From Pleodorina starrii (Eukaryota; Chlorophyta; Chlorophyceae; Chlamydomonadales; Volvocaceae): a stretch of DNA of 64,000 bases. Every line of letters starts with the position of its first letter. Within the stretch, counting starts at the first letter, position 1. The stretch lies in the NCBI GenBank assembly GCA_030267565.1, contig BRXU01000053.1, positions 62,001-126,000 of the forward strand, in the 5' to 3' direction. The translations under genes and the position numbers were made by a program. Below, in pieces: positions 1 through 12,500 of this stretch. Below the pieces are notes generated by a model that worked only from the letters and a program-made list of their open reading frames with translations, ran no database searches and was not told where the DNA came from.

Positions 1-1714
1 AGGGCCACAGCTACCAGATGCCATGCACGCGCCCTCTTGACCCCATCGGCCTCAACTCGCCCGACACCGCCCGCACTGCCGCGACGCCCTAACCTGCGAC
101 ACCGGCGTCACGGGGCCATGCCATCATGCACGCGACCTACCAAATACCCAATACCAACCGCACTGCACGTGGAAGCCGGAGTTCCACGGACCAACAGGAG
201 CACCGGACCGCCTTTTTGTTGGGTTTTACTTTACGGGTTAGGCTTTCACCTTATTGATACTGTTTGCCGGCGCCTCCGCCGGCCGCACGAGCGCAGGCGT
301 CAGCAGCAGCCAGCGCGCTTCACCCCCGAGGCGCCGCCGTCACCCATCGCACCGCCGCCGCTGCCGCGGCGGCGCGCCTGCCGACGGCAGCCGGCATGGA
401 GCGCGGACAGCGCTGGGGGGCCCCCGCCGCGCGACGCGACGTGACGCGACGCCAGCCAACACCAGCACCGATTTTGTCACACGCGCACAGCGGCGCTGTG
501 CCTCTCTCTTCAACTTTCCGTTTGCGTTTAACCAACCCGAACAAACCGAAACAAACTCAGCCGCGAAAAAGCGAACAAAGAAACGACCTTCGGCCCCTAT
601 AGTATCTGCCACCTGCACGCAGCCAACCGCGCCGGGTCCTGTCGTGACGTGATGTGAGAATGGCGATGCGCAACCTGCACCCGCGATCTCTGGCGCCGCC
701 CCGCCCCAATCACCTTCGGAGCGGCCCGCCATGCTGAGCACTCACATGCCGAGCGATACGGTATCGCATATTTTTCAGCTTCGCAAATCCTGGGGCCCTG
801 CAGAGCCGAACCTCATGCTCATCCCGGATGCGCCTCGTCGCACCACCGCACCGCATTTGTGCGCCCTGCCCCTGCGAACCCGTATTGCCATGCTGCCTTA
901 TTGCCGAATCAAGCCGACTCGCCGTTGACTCTCCCCTCGTCCGTCTGCGTATTCGGGGCGCCACAACTCGACAAACAAACCGCTGGCGTGCTCATGCAAG
1001 AACACGTATGTATGTATAAGGACACCGGCCTACCGGCCTTAACTCATGTCTTCCCTCCTGCGATGCAAGGACTTCATTGCCGTAAGTGCCCTCCCACGAG
1101 CGAGCGTTCGATGCACCGTCGCGCAGCTCGTCCGTGCGCGCACACCTCGCACGTTCCCATGTTGTCTGCATCCCTATCGTTTTTTCCTCGTGAGGGGTTC
1201 AGTTCAGAAAGTCAGAAGGCAACAGCGCGCCTTTGAGCGGACCGCGGCTCCGTATGCCGCTCCGTTCGTTTATAAGCCCATCTCCGTTTCCGCTTCCGCG
1301 CGGCCGCGCGTTGCTCACCTTGCCCACCATCCTGTGGCGTCCACCTCTCCGCCACCTGGCGCCGCTGCCACCATAATCACCGCAGCAGCAGCAGCAGCAG
1401 CAGCCACCGCCGAAGCAGCAGCAGCCGAAGCAGCGGCCGCAGCCTCGTCTCCACGACGAATGGCCACGTCGGGCATGTCCCTCCCTTGCCGTCCCTTCCC
1501 TTCCCTTCTCAAAACATCCTGCCCGCTCTTTACCCACCTCCTCCTCCTCCTCCTCCTCCTCCGCGCCGCCAAACAAAGCCCAGTAGGTAGGCTCGGTACA
1601 AAGGCGAGGCTGAGAATGGTATGCAATGACGGGCCCGGCAGTGGAGACGAGCGTTGGTCGTGGTAGTAATGGCGGGCGATGCCTTCCCCTCCTGCCCTTT
1701 TCTCCCGGACCGCC
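1..1714. other. Low-complexity stretch downstream of the SBP-like gene; no gene recognised
   Basis: No reading frame here resembles a known family and no convincing exon chain was found on either strand. The sequence is GC-rich with simple repeats: a CAG-rich tract near 1381-1437 and a CCT tract near 1540-1562. It lies 3' of the minus-strand gene ending at 1715, so part of it may be that gene's 3' untranslated region. A further C-terminal exon here cannot be excluded. Confidence 0.4.
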
Positions 1715-4700
1715 TCAGCTTGTCTTCTGCTTCTGCTTCTCCTTCTCGCCGGCGGTCGCGGCGGCCAAACAGGCGGCCCCCACCGCAGCGCGCGTGCGCG
1801 TCTCCCGGAGGAACATGGCCCGCGTGCGCAAATCGGTGACCGCCGACATGGCGACGCCGGCGAAGCTGACGGCGGCGGCGCGCAGCAGCGCGGCGCCGTA
1901 CGTGCGCCGTACACCCAGCGACATCATGAAGGCCGCCAGGATGGGCCACTCAACCACCAGCCGGGTCACGAGCGCTTGTCGTACACGAACCTGTCCGGTT
2001 TCGCCGTACCGGATCGGGACGGGTCGGGTTAGGGAACGGCGCGGCGCGTCGGCGCGGAGAGTCGCGGTAAGGCACGGGCGCAGGCAAGGGCGGCTCAGGT
2101 AAGAAGTGCAATGGAGAATGCGCCCCCGCATTAGGGATTTAGATGGGCCACGGGCGTAAGACTGTGTGTGTGTGTCTGCTCTGTGAAGGCCTGTGCGGCG
2201 CGGCCGTGCCGGCGTGCGGGGTGAAAGGGCTGGTGGGCGGGGGCAGCTGAGCGACCGTCCCTTATCCCATCCCGAACGGTGAGACCATGTTGGATCAAGG
2301 ACGCCCCGCTCCGGGCAGCCTCAAGCTTAGTCCCAACCTCCCTCGCCGGGAAGCCGAGTACCGGTAGCATCCGCCGTTGCGACCCCAAGAAGGGGGCCCC
2401 CCAGGGGCCCGGACGCCCCCCACCCCGCCCCCCGACGTTCCGACCACCAGGATGCGACCACGCGCCGCTCGGCCAACGGAGCCAGATAGGACACGACAGG
2501 ACGGGACGGGACAGGACGGGACAGGACAGAGCGAAATGGAGCAGCAAGACACAGCCGTACAGTCATGCACACATGCCACAGTGTGGCACATGCGCATTCC
2601 AGCCATCCTGCTTACCCTACTCCACGACACTCCTGACACGCACGACATGTATCCGCGCGCGCGCTTGCACTCACCGGCTCAAAGGTGCCCTCCATGAAGC
2701 CATCCAGCAGTACGTCCACGCCGTAAAAGACGTACTTTTGTACGGACTCGGACATGTGCAGCAGCTCCGGCAGCGTGGTTATCAGCAGGCGGCAGAGCGT
2801 GCGGCCCAGCAGGCAGGCCAGCATCAGGCGCTCGCGCGCGGAGGTGTAGGCGCGCGGAAACAGCGCCATCACCGTCAACGAGAGCAGGTAGCCGGAGCCG
2901 CCGATGACGGCCTGCGAGTGTGCCCGGCCGGGTGATCGCGGGGCGCAGCCTTCCGTCGGAGGATACGGGATCTGCTTTGCTGCTCAGCGGCTGCCGACGG
3001 CTTGATGCGAACAGCTGCCCGTGATATAAAACACCATGTAAAAGGAAATGCGATGACGCGGTGAAGCCGAGAGAAACCCGTGACGAGCGACCGCGAAAGC
3101 GCAACAGCACCAAAAACCGCTGCCCACGGACCAGATCGACCCCCCCGGCGATGGTAGCGCCCCGCAGCCCCGCCCCTCACCGAGTCGCCCCACCCCGCAC
3201 AGCCCCGCACCCGCCCAGACGCGCAACACGGGCGGGCACCCGCCGGCGCGGCCGCACCTGTCGACCCTCTCCCGAGTTGGGGCTCTTGAAGAATGCCGTG
3301 ACGTGCGCCGCCACCATTATGACCACCCACAACAGTACGGAAGGAGCCGTCGTACGTGTGACGTACGACACGTACTCCCGTTCCAGGGAGGGGCTCGTGA
3401 AGCCGCGCAGCGACAGCCGCAGCATCTGCAGCAGTCCGCGCGGCGACTGCGACGGCCCCCGCAGCAGCAGCTCAAGCTCTGCCTCCTCCTTTGAGGAAGC
3501 CGCCGCCGCCGCCGCCGCCGCCGACGGAGCCGCCGGCTGGAGGACGGCGGCGCCGCCGCCGCTGCCGCCGCTGAGGGCGCCGCTAGCGGCGGGGCCGGCG
3601 CCGTCGTTGGCTGTGAGGCCGCGGCCGCGGAGGCCCGCGCCGACGGCAACCTGCGCGGTTTGAGGGACGGACCCCGTGGAGTGTATGTGACTATGTGTGC
3701 GGGGAGGGGCGGCAGCGAGGCTGGCGGGGCGCTCTCACCGCGAGGCCGTCCTCCGGAGGTTCATTGGCCTCCGGGCGCAAAGAAACGCACATGCGCGTGT
3801 GCACGGCGCGACGTGTGATGTGACACCGTTGGAGCCACAACCTCTCACCCGACCATGCGTACCGTATGTATGCGGGCTCCGATGCGCAAGGATGCGCATG
3901 TACCGTATGCGGGCTTCGATGCACAATGCGCGGACTAATAAATCGCCGTATCTGGCAGCGGACAAGGCACGCCGCTGACGCGGGTGCGCGGTGTGTCACG
4001 GCATGAAGCATCTCACGACTGCCGACTGCCCTCTTGTGCACACAGCCCCGGGCGCTGCCGGGCAGACAAAACACCGCGAGGGCCGCCGCGGGCCATCGAG
4101 GGCCTCGCGCCGCTGCGCGCCCGCCAGGGCGCGGCCGCGCCAGCCCCCCAAAACCTCTGTACAGCCCTACAACAAGCCCGCGCACCTGCCGCTCCAGCGC
4201 CGCCGCCGCCACCTGCAGATCCTGTCCCCCCAGCGCCGCCCACAGCATCGCCGGCGTGTTGCCACTGACGTCACAGGCCGTGTTCCACACCGTCACGGCC
4301 GCCGGCCAGGTGGACAGGATCCACCGCAGCAGCGCCTCCGCCGGCGGGAGCGGCGGCGGCTCCGCCGCCGCGGCCGCGGCCGCGGCCGCGGCGGCTGCGC
4401 CGCCGCCGCACCGCGCATCCGCCGCCAGCAGGTGCAGGGCCGTCAGGCCGTCACCGCCGCGCGTGTCCCACACCGCGCTGCCGTCGACGCCGGCCCACGC
4501 CAGCACCATTTCCACCATTTCCCTCCGCCCGCTGCGCACCGCCCGATGAAGCAGCGGCAGCCCGTCCTCCTCCTCCTCGCCGCCGCCCTCCTCCTCTTCC
4601 TCGCCGCCGGTGCCGCCGTCAACATCCGTCGCGGCGTCCGGCGCCTCCGCCCCCGCCACCGCCAGACGCGTCGCCAGGTCAGCCTGCACAGCGCGAGCCA

Positions 4701-7270
4701 ACGCGACGTGTCCCTGGTGAACAAAGTACCGCAGCAGGTGCCGCCCGGCGCCCAGCATCGTCTGCTGCATGCCTGCGCTGCGTAGCAGCATCGACACCTG
4801 GTCCGACAGGTCCAGAGAGTCGCGCGACGGCGGCAGCGGCGGCGCCGTCGCCGCCGCCACAAAGTCGAGCCAGGCTCCCAGATCGCAAAGCAGCTGCTGC
4901 GCCTCGTCCCGCTGCTGCGCCGGGCTGACGTACGCCTCGTCCTCGGGATCCAGCCAGCCTGCGGCCGCCAGCTCCCGCTGCGCGGAGAGCAGCTCCGAGA
5001 CCGCGCGCTCGTCCGTGAGGCAGGCCACCGACACGCAGTCCAGCATCGCGTCACCGCCGGCGGCGGCGCCGCCGCCGGTGGCGGCGGCGCTGCGGCGCCA
5101 CAGCTCCAGACGGACCACCAGGCCGAGGGACGCCTCCGGCCGGCCCGCCGCCAGGCGCGCCAGGTCCAGCTCCAGAACCATCATGGATGAGGACGACGAC
5201 AGCGACCCGCGGGTCGGCGACGATGACGCGCCGGCGCCGAGGGACTGGCGGCGGCTGATGGAAAGCACAGGGACCGTCACGGCGCGGCCGTTGGCCTTGG
5301 CAACTACCGTCAGCGCCTCGGGGAAGGCGAATGCGGAGGCGGGGGGAGGGACGCCGCCCTCTGTGTTCAGCCCCACCGCCAAGCGCAGGGTCCCGCGCCC
5401 CGCCGCGGCGGCGCCCGGCGCCAGCTGCGTGGCCGCGTGCACCGCCATCGGCGCCGACAGGCCCAGGCGGTCGCCGCCGTACGCGTCCCTGACGCCCTTT
5501 AGGCCTTGCGGCCGCCACTGCTCTGCGTCTCCGTCCCACTCCAAGCTCCAGCGGGCGCTGCCCCGCTGGAACACGACGGCGCGAGGCTCGCTGTCGGCGG
5601 CGGCCGCCGCAGCCGCCGCGGGCGGCGCCGGGACCTGCAGCGCCGACAGGACCAATGCCGACAGCGTCCACTCGTCCTGCTGCACGGCGCCGTCGAAACC
5701 GCCGTCGAAACCGCCGCCGCCGTCGCTATCGCCCATCGCCGACTTTGTCATTGACTCGTACTCCAACAGATCCAGCGTAAGCTCCACACATCTGCGGCCA
5801 GGCGACCCACATGGCAGGCGGCAGGCGGCGAATGGCGGGCGGCAGGCGGCGAATGGCGGGCGGCAGGCGGCGAATGGCGGGCGGCAGGCGGCGACCCACA
5901 TCACACCACAAAAGCCAAGAATTGACCCACATGGGACCCACATGGCCGAAGCCGACCGACCCACATCGCAGACCGACGCGACAGCCCACGTGGGGGCCGG
6001 CGAGGCACCACAGCCGGGCCGGCATGGCGTTGCAGCGCAGTGAGTCGACAGTGAGTCATCCACGCCGGGCCGCGCAGTGCGGTGTAGTGGAGGCGCGGCC
6101 ACGGCGAGACCGCGCAGTGTTTTTGGAGGTGGGCACTGGTGCCCATTTGGGCACTGTAAAAAAACAATTCCCTTTTTTCGGCGACCCACATGGCGGCGGC
6201 GGGGCAGGCGTGCCTCCGACCCACATCCCTATCCTCGTCTGCTCGTCTGCGTGTCGCACCTACAGCCCGTTTACGCCCTGCCCGACCGATCTACCAGCAA
6301 ACAGGCGAGGAACAGGCAACCGGCCCCGGCCGGACTCTGCGGCTCCGCACCTGCAAGCCTTGCCGCGCCAAAGCACCATAACCGCCTTGCGCCCCGCCGT
6401 GCCCCCCCCCTCGCATTTCGCATTCCACACATATTGCACCCCCTTACCTGTTCCGCCCGCTGAATGAGCCCGCCCTGCAGGATGCCCAACCATGACCCGG
6501 GAGCACCGGCCTCTAGCCAGCGCAGACCCAGTTCAGCCTTCCAATCTTAGCACACCCACCCTCCAACTAAGGCCGCTAAAAAAAACCTCACGCCACGCAG
6601 TACTGTACGGCACTGACGCACCCGCGCCGTACGTAGGCTCCGACGACCATCATGCCGCTGTCGTACGCCCGCAGCGATTCGTTGACTGCGTTGACCAGGT
6701 CGGGCCGGAGGTCCCGTGGGTCCAAGTGCGGGATCTTGACGTGGAGTTGAGTGCGGCCGCGAACCCGACCCACATCGCCGCCACCGACGGCCGTTGCGTT
6801 GCGACCGCGCACGCCCGCATCCGCGCCGGCAGCGTAGGGGCTGCGGTAGCGCAGGTTGCTGCGGCGCAGCGCCGCGACGGCCAGGACGCTGTCAATGACG
6901 GCAGCCGGCGGCGGCGCGGCGGACTGGCCGCTGTTGGCGGCGCTGCCGACGTGGCTGGTATCGGCGCTGGGTGCCGCGGCGGCCCGCAGCGTGCACGCCG
7001 GCGACGGCACCGCCGCGTCCGCATCGCTAGTAAATGCATCCACATCGCTAGTGCATGGAGCGACGGCGTTGCTGCAGGGGAGTTGTTGCTGTTGTTGCAC
7101 GGCGGCGGCGGGCGCGCGGGCTGGAGATGTGTTGGCGACGAGGCTGTAGCAGTACGACGGCACCGCGCGGGGCCGCGGCGGCTCGCGCGGTTGAGGCTTT
7201 GGGTCGCCGTCGACGCCGCGGGCGGATGGGTCGTCGGGGCCGGGGTCGCGGAGAATTTGGCTCAAGGAGT
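1715..7270 (-). CDS. SBP-domain-protein-like (CRR1/SPL1 C-terminal type) ankyrin and membrane protein, 5' part missing
   Basis: Five exons join in phase on the minus strand: 7270-6622, 5791-4186, 3650-3258, 2911-2675 and 1990-1715, giving about 1,050 residues to the stop. The first join restores the motif YVRRG/CVELTLDLLE, which resembles the RPGC-(V/I)-xLT segment that follows the SBP domain in SPL1/CRR1-type regulators. Upstream of it is LHVKIPHLDPRDLRPDLVNA. Later come an ankyrin-like pair (LLHRAVRSGRREMVEMVL, GLTALHLLAA), long Ala/Gly/Glu tracts, and hydrophobic helices in the last three exons (for example SVLLWVVIMVAAHVTAFF). Members of this family are transcription factors, but the SBP zinc-binding domain is not found between 7,270 and the satellite at about 9.5 kb. 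Whether it lies farther upstream or is lost is unknown. The exon chain is firmer than the family name. The last exon could extend differently. Confidence 0.6.
5792..6621 (-). other. Intron of the SBP-like gene carrying short repeats
   Basis: The intron is bounded by a GTGCGT donor at 6621 and a CCGCAG acceptor at 5792 on the minus strand. It contains a 21-bp tandem repeat (about 5814-5893) and seven copies of GACCCACAT, with an eighth in the upstream exon at 6767-6775. There is also a short self-complementary patch near 6127-6155. Confidence 0.7.
5814..5893. repeat. 21-bp tandem repeat, nearly four copies
   Basis: The unit contains GCAGGCGGCGAATGGCGGGC and repeats every 21 bp from 5821, 5842, 5863 and 5884 with almost no change. 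It sits inside the intron of the SBP-like gene. Because the unit is a multiple of three, it produces a spurious repeated peptide (AACRPPF) if the intron is read through. Confidence 0.9.
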
Positions 7271-7379
7271 CTGCTTACGAGGGGAGGGGGGGCAGTGGCA
7301 GCGCGGGATGTGGGGGTGAGCTTGTGGTTTTTGAGCTAGGGCCCAGGGGGCCGCCTGCGCGTTGCACAGTTTCGGCCCT

Positions 7380-7778
7380 TCAATGCGCGCGGACAGAGGC
7401 CACACCTTGCGTCTTTGCGAGGGCCCCCAGGGACGCGAACAAGGCCGCCGCAGCTAGGCCCCACAGACAGACGGCTGCGGCGGAAAAATACACCCTGTAG
7501 AGCACCAGAAGCCCAGACGCCGTTGCCCATGAGAGCGCCATGGCAGCTTGGCGATATGTCATGGAGTTTTCAGGCACCTGTGCGGAAGGGAACAACGTGA
7601 CGCCAGGTCCAAGGCCCGAGATGCCGCCCAAATAGGTTTGGCGCAGAAGAGTGCGGCCCGTTACTAGCGGGGTCTGAGACGGCCAACGTCGACAGCGACG
7701 ACATTCCAGTTCCTCATCGCCGCAGGGATTTACCATGACAGTCCCGGGGAAATGGGGAATCAGGTGCGCTGCACCCAT
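7380..7778 (-). CDS. Hypothetical small hydrophobic ORF, 132 aa (doubtful)
   Basis: An ATG-initiated frame of 132 residues with a CxxC-like patch (ECRRCRRW) near residue 27 and a hydrophobic stretch rich in Ala, Leu and Trp in the C-terminal half that could span a membrane. No family is recognised. It lies immediately upstream of, and on the same strand as, the SBP-like gene, so it could be an upstream exon of that gene, an independent small gene, or chance. A possible donor (CAAG/GTGTGG) precedes its stop. Confidence 0.22.
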   Translation of the reverse strand: MGAAHLIPHFPGTVMVNPCGDEELECRRCRRWPSQTPLVTGRTLLRQTYLGGISGLGPGVTLFPSAQVPENSMTYRQAAMALSWATASGLLVLYRVYFSAAAVCLWGLAAAALFASLGALAKTQGVASVRAH

Positions 7779-8713
7779 GCGGTGAGTCGCGGTAGCCCGG
7801 CGTCTTGAGCTTCAAGGTGCTGTCCCAATATTAATACCTAATTCCACTTTCGTTGCTATGGGCTGGCCGACCCCCCAGGAAACAACAATGCAATGATTTT
7901 TCCGCTTGTACTTCCGGCCGGGTGTTAGAGCTTGGAGCCCTCTGTGCCCCCCGTAATAACAAGGTCAAGAGATGCTGAGCTCAATTCCAACACGTAAGGC
8001 AACCTTGGCATCCCATTGCATTGCTCCGCTCTGCCTTGCTCTAGCCGCAAGAAAACTTTACGAAACAAAGGATGTACTGCCTATGCATGTAACCATGATG
8101 TGATGTTGTTACAAGCTTTGAGCTCGTAAGGCCCAGACGAGCCAGGAGGCTCATGGACCACTTGAACTCGAAACACAAAGACACAGAAAGAAAAGAAAAA
8201 CGTAAGCCCTGAACTGAGTTAAATAATGCATGTAACCATGCACTATGTTTATTTGCTCGGCCAGTCGTACGGTACGGCGGACTGGATGCCAAGCGAAACA
8301 GGGGACTCGGGGCCTGGGAATGGACTCACTGATTGCCGGTATATGTTACATTAGTATCGGCGCGTCGCACACGCCGATAATAGGCCAGCCGATCAGGCGA
8401 GAGCCTTTGGAGGGCATTTAATAACGAGGATTACCACAACTACATTTACATCTATAAATATACCTTTAAGAATTTCAGTATAAATTTTCACAGACCTTCA
8501 CAAGGCGGACTTCAGGACGATGGCTCTCAGTCAACCAAAACTTGGACCAGGCCGAGTCAACATGGTCAGCGGGGAGCCTGCAATTTCTCCAAATACGTAA
8601 CAAGGTATATTTCAAGCTTTCCGCAATTGGCCGCTGCGCGGTGTGTATGGGGTCGGGGAGAACCGTCGCGACTTGCGCGGCAGAAATCGGGGCCTCCTAG
8701 TAAGCCGGGGCGG

Positions 8714-9147
8714 CATGCGAGACGCCACAGGCTAGCTGCTGGTGCGGCTTCCGCTCGTGCTAACAACCGCCGGCCGTTCACAGGCCGATTGCGAAGGCTA
8801 TGGCTGGCTCGTCGGCGCAGGTCCGGTATCACCGGCCCCGGGGCGTCGGTTGAAAGCCAAGGGACGGCCCGCCGTGATGGCATCCGCGCCTAAAGCGGCG
8901 GGGATGGAATTTAGGCGCGAAGGAAGGGGGTTGAGGGCTACAGGTCATGAATCCGGGTTGGAAATACCGGAATGCCATAACGCGCCCGGCGGCTTTCAGC
9001 GGCAGGGGATTGCGGCGGCTCGGACACTGGCCGGCGAATTGCGGGCGCGGGCCGTCGTAGCTTCCCTAGTCATTAGGCGCTGCATGCGAGCCGCCACCAG
9101 CTAGCTGTCTGCTTCGCTTGGTTTCCTGCCCCCGCTAACCACCGCCT
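8714..9147. repeat. Pair of diverged direct repeats
   Basis: About 60 bp beginning GCATGCGAG at 8714 recurs, diverged, from about 9082. Both copies share the central GCTAGCTG and a closing CTAAC-ACCGCC. The spacing is about 368 bp. This looks like an old duplication at the satellite edge. Confidence 0.5.
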
Positions 9148-9519
9148 TGCCATGCCTATGCCGACCTCGAAGACTTTGACTGGGACGGCGACAGCTTTAA
9201 GAATGGGGCGAGGGCCGCGATGAGCTGTTTCCTGACTCGAGCGACGGTGGAGGAGGAGAGATAATGCGCCCCAACGGCAGCAAGCCCCAGGGGGATTCGG
9301 ACGAGGAGAGAATGCCGCCAGACGACTCGGCCTCGGTGAGCCTCAGCGCCAGGGGACACGGGTAGCGGGGACTTGGGCGTCGTGCGATCCTCCTCAATCC
9401 GGTATTACACTTGCGCGGGATTGCGCTGCATGGAGCCCTGCGGGCGGGGCGGGGGCGGCAGCCGACGCCTCCGGCCCCAAACTCGCGCAGTTAGTTGCGT
9501 AGGCCCCACGGTTATGCAC

Positions 9520-12500
9520 GCGCCTGGCACCCAGGCCTCAAGTTTGCTCTGGCACCCAGGTCTCGCGCTCACACCGCATATTGCGAATTGCAAAGGCCCT
9601 GTGTGTAAAACGGGCCTGTGGATGGCATAAGCCCCTGCGGGTAAGACGGGCCTGCGCCCGACAACCAGGCCTCACGCTCACGCTGCCAATTGCACTGGCC
9701 CCTGCGGGTACGCAGGGCATGCGCCCGGCACCCAGGCCTCACGCTCACGCTGCTAATTGCATTGGCCCCTGCGGGTACGCCGGACATGCGCCCGGCACCC
9801 AGGCCTCGCGCTCACGTTGCTTAGTGCATTGGCCCCTGCGGGTACGCCGGACATGCGCCCGGCACCCAGGCCTCGCGCTCACGCTGCTAATTGCATTGGC
9901 CCCTGCGGGTACGCCGGGTATGCGCCCGGCTCCCAGGCCTCGCGCTCACGCTGCTGATTGCATTGGCCCCTGCGGGTACGCCGGGTATGCGCCCGGCACC
10001 CAGGCCTCGCGCTCACGCTGCTAATTGCATTGGCCCCTGCGGGTACGCCGGACATGCGCCCGGCACCCAGGCCTCGCGCTCACGCTGCTAATTGCATTGG
10101 CCCCTGCGGGTACGCCGGGTATGCGCCCGGCTCCCAGGCCTCGCGCTCACGCTGCTAATTGCATTGGCCCCTGCGGGTACGCCGGGTATGCGCCCGGCAC
10201 CCAGGCCTCGCGCTCACGCTGCTAATTGCATTGGCCCCTGCGGGTACGCCGGACATGCGCCCGGCACCCAGGCCTCGCGCTCACGCTGCTAGTTGCTTTG
10301 GCCCCTGCGGGTACGCCGGACATGCGCCCGGCGCCCAGGCCTCGCGCTCACGCTGCTAATTGCATTGGCCCCTGCGGGTACGCCGGACATGCGCCATGCG
10401 CCCAGGCCTCGCGCTCACGCTGCTAATTGCATTGGCCCCTGCGGGTACGCCGGGCATGCGCCCGGCACCCAGGCATCGCGCTCACGCTGCTAATTGCATT
10501 GGTCCCTGCAGGTTGGCAGGGCATGCGCCCGGCGCCCAGGCCTCGCGCTCACTCTGCTAATTGCATTGGCCCCTGCGGGTACGCCGGACATGCGCCATGC
10601 GCCCAGGCCTCGCGCTCACGCTGCTAATTGCATTGGCCCCTGCGGGTACGCCGGGCATGCGCCCGGCACCCAGGCATCGCGCTCACGCTGCTAATTGCAT
10701 TGGTCCCTGCAGGTACGCCGGACATGCGCCCGGCGCCCAGGCCTCGCGCTCACGCTGCCAATTGCATTGGCCCCTGCGGGTACGCCGGGTATGCGCCATG
10801 CGCCCAGGCCTCGCGCTCACGCTGCTAATTGCATTGGCCCCTGCGGGTACGCCGGACATGCGCCCGGCACCCAGGCCTCGCGCTCACGCTGCTAGTTGCA
10901 TTGGCCCCTGCGGGTACGCCGGGTATGCGCCCGGCACCCAGGCCTCGCGCTCACGCTGCTAATTGCATTGGCCCCTGCGGGTACGCCGGACATGCGCCCA
11001 GCACCCAGGCCTCGCGCTCACGCTGCTAGTTGCTTTGGCCCCTGCGGGTACGCCGGACATGCGCCATGCGCCCAGGCCTCGCGCTCACGCTGCTAATTGC
11101 ATTGGCCCCTGCGGGTACGCCGGGCATGCGCCCGGCACCCAGGCATCGCGCTCACGCTGCTAATTGCATTGGTCCCTGCAGGTACGCCGGACATGCGCCC
11201 GGCGCCCAGGCCTCGCGCTCACGCTGCTAATTGCATTGGCCCCTGCGGGTACGCCGGGCATGCGCCATGCGCCCAGGCCTCGCGCTCACGCTGCTAATTG
11301 CATTGGCCCCTGCGGGTACGCCGGACATGCGCCCGGCACCCAGGCCTCGCGCTCACGCTGCTAGTTGCATTGGCCCCTGCGGGTACGCCGGACATGCGCC
11401 CGGCACCCAGGCATCGCGCTCACGCTGCTAATTGCATTGGTCCCTGCAGGTACGCCGGACATGCGCCCGGCACCCAGGCCTCGCGCTCACGCTGCTAATT
11501 GCATTGGTCCCTGCAGGTACGCCGGACATGCGCCCGGCGCCCAGGCCTCGCGCTCACGCTGCTAATTGCATCAGCCCCTGCGGTTGGTAGGGCATGCGCC
11601 CGGCGCCCAGGCCTCGCGCTCACGCTGCTAATTGCATCAGCTCCTGCATTTGGTAGGGCAGGCGCCCGGCACCCAGGCCTCGCGCTCACGCTCCTAGTTG
11701 CATTGGCCCCTGCAGGTTGGCAGGGCAGGCGCCGGCCGCCCAGGCCTCGCGCTCACTCTGCTAATTGCATTGGCCCCTGCGGGTGGTTCGGCATGTGCCC
11801 GGCACCCAGGACTCGCGCTCACGCTGCTAGTTGCATTGGCCCCTGCAGGTTGGCAGGGCAGGCGCCCGCCGCCCAGGCCTCGCGCTCACTCTGCTAATTG
11901 CATTGGCCCCTGCGGGTGGATCGGCATGTTCCCGGCACCCAGGACTCGCGCTCACGCTGCTAGTTGCATTGGCCCCTGCAGGTTGGCAGGGCATGCGCCC
12001 GGCGCCCAGGCCTCGCGCTCACTCTGCTAATTGCGTTGGCCCTGCATTTGGTAGGGCAGGCGCCCGGCACCCAGGCCTCGCGCTCACTCTGCTAATTGCA
12101 TTGGCCCCTGCGGGTGGTTCGGCATGTGCCCGGCCCCCAGGCCTCGCGCTCACGCTGCTAGTTGCATTGGCCCCTGCAGGTTGGCAGGGCAGGCGCCGGC
12201 CGCCCAGGCCTCGCGCTCACTCTGCTAATTGCATTGGCCCCTGCGGGTGGTTCGGCATGTGCCCGGCACCCAGGACTCGCGCTCACGCTGCTAGTTGCAT
12301 TGGCCCCTGCAGGTTGGCAGGGCATGCGCCCGGCGCCCAGGCCTCGCGCTCACTCTGCTAATTGCGTTGGCCCTGCGGTTGGTAGGGCAGGCGCCCGGCA
12401 CCCAGGCCTCGCGCTCACGCTGCTAGTTGCATTGGCCCCTGCGGGTACGCCGGACATGCGCCCGGCACCCAGGCCTCGCGCTCACGCTGCTAGTTGCTTT

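Larger units (their letters stand above)
7271..9519. other. Intergenic or upstream-intron region between SBP-like gene and satellite
   Basis: No family was recognised. The stretch 7.8-8.6 kb is less GC-rich than its surroundings. A minus-strand frame at 7380-7778 is listed separately. Two diverged direct copies of a block beginning GCATGCGAG and ending CTAAC-ACCGCC lie at about 8714-8773 and 9082-9147. No SBP zinc-binding domain was seen in any frame. A 22-bp sequence at 8629-8650 recurs on the other side of the satellite. Confidence 0.5.

Noticed and set aside
1381..1440. CAG repeat as a coding poly-Gln or poly-Ala tract
   Set aside because: No exon with splice signals or homology surrounds it; treated as a simple repeat.
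3691..6189. 832-residue continuous minus-strand frame as a single-exon gene
   Set aside because: Its N-terminal part reads through the 21-bp tandem repeat and its C-terminal part runs past a CAG/GTGCGC donor. The in-phase joins to neighbouring exons with family motifs show that both ends are intronic.
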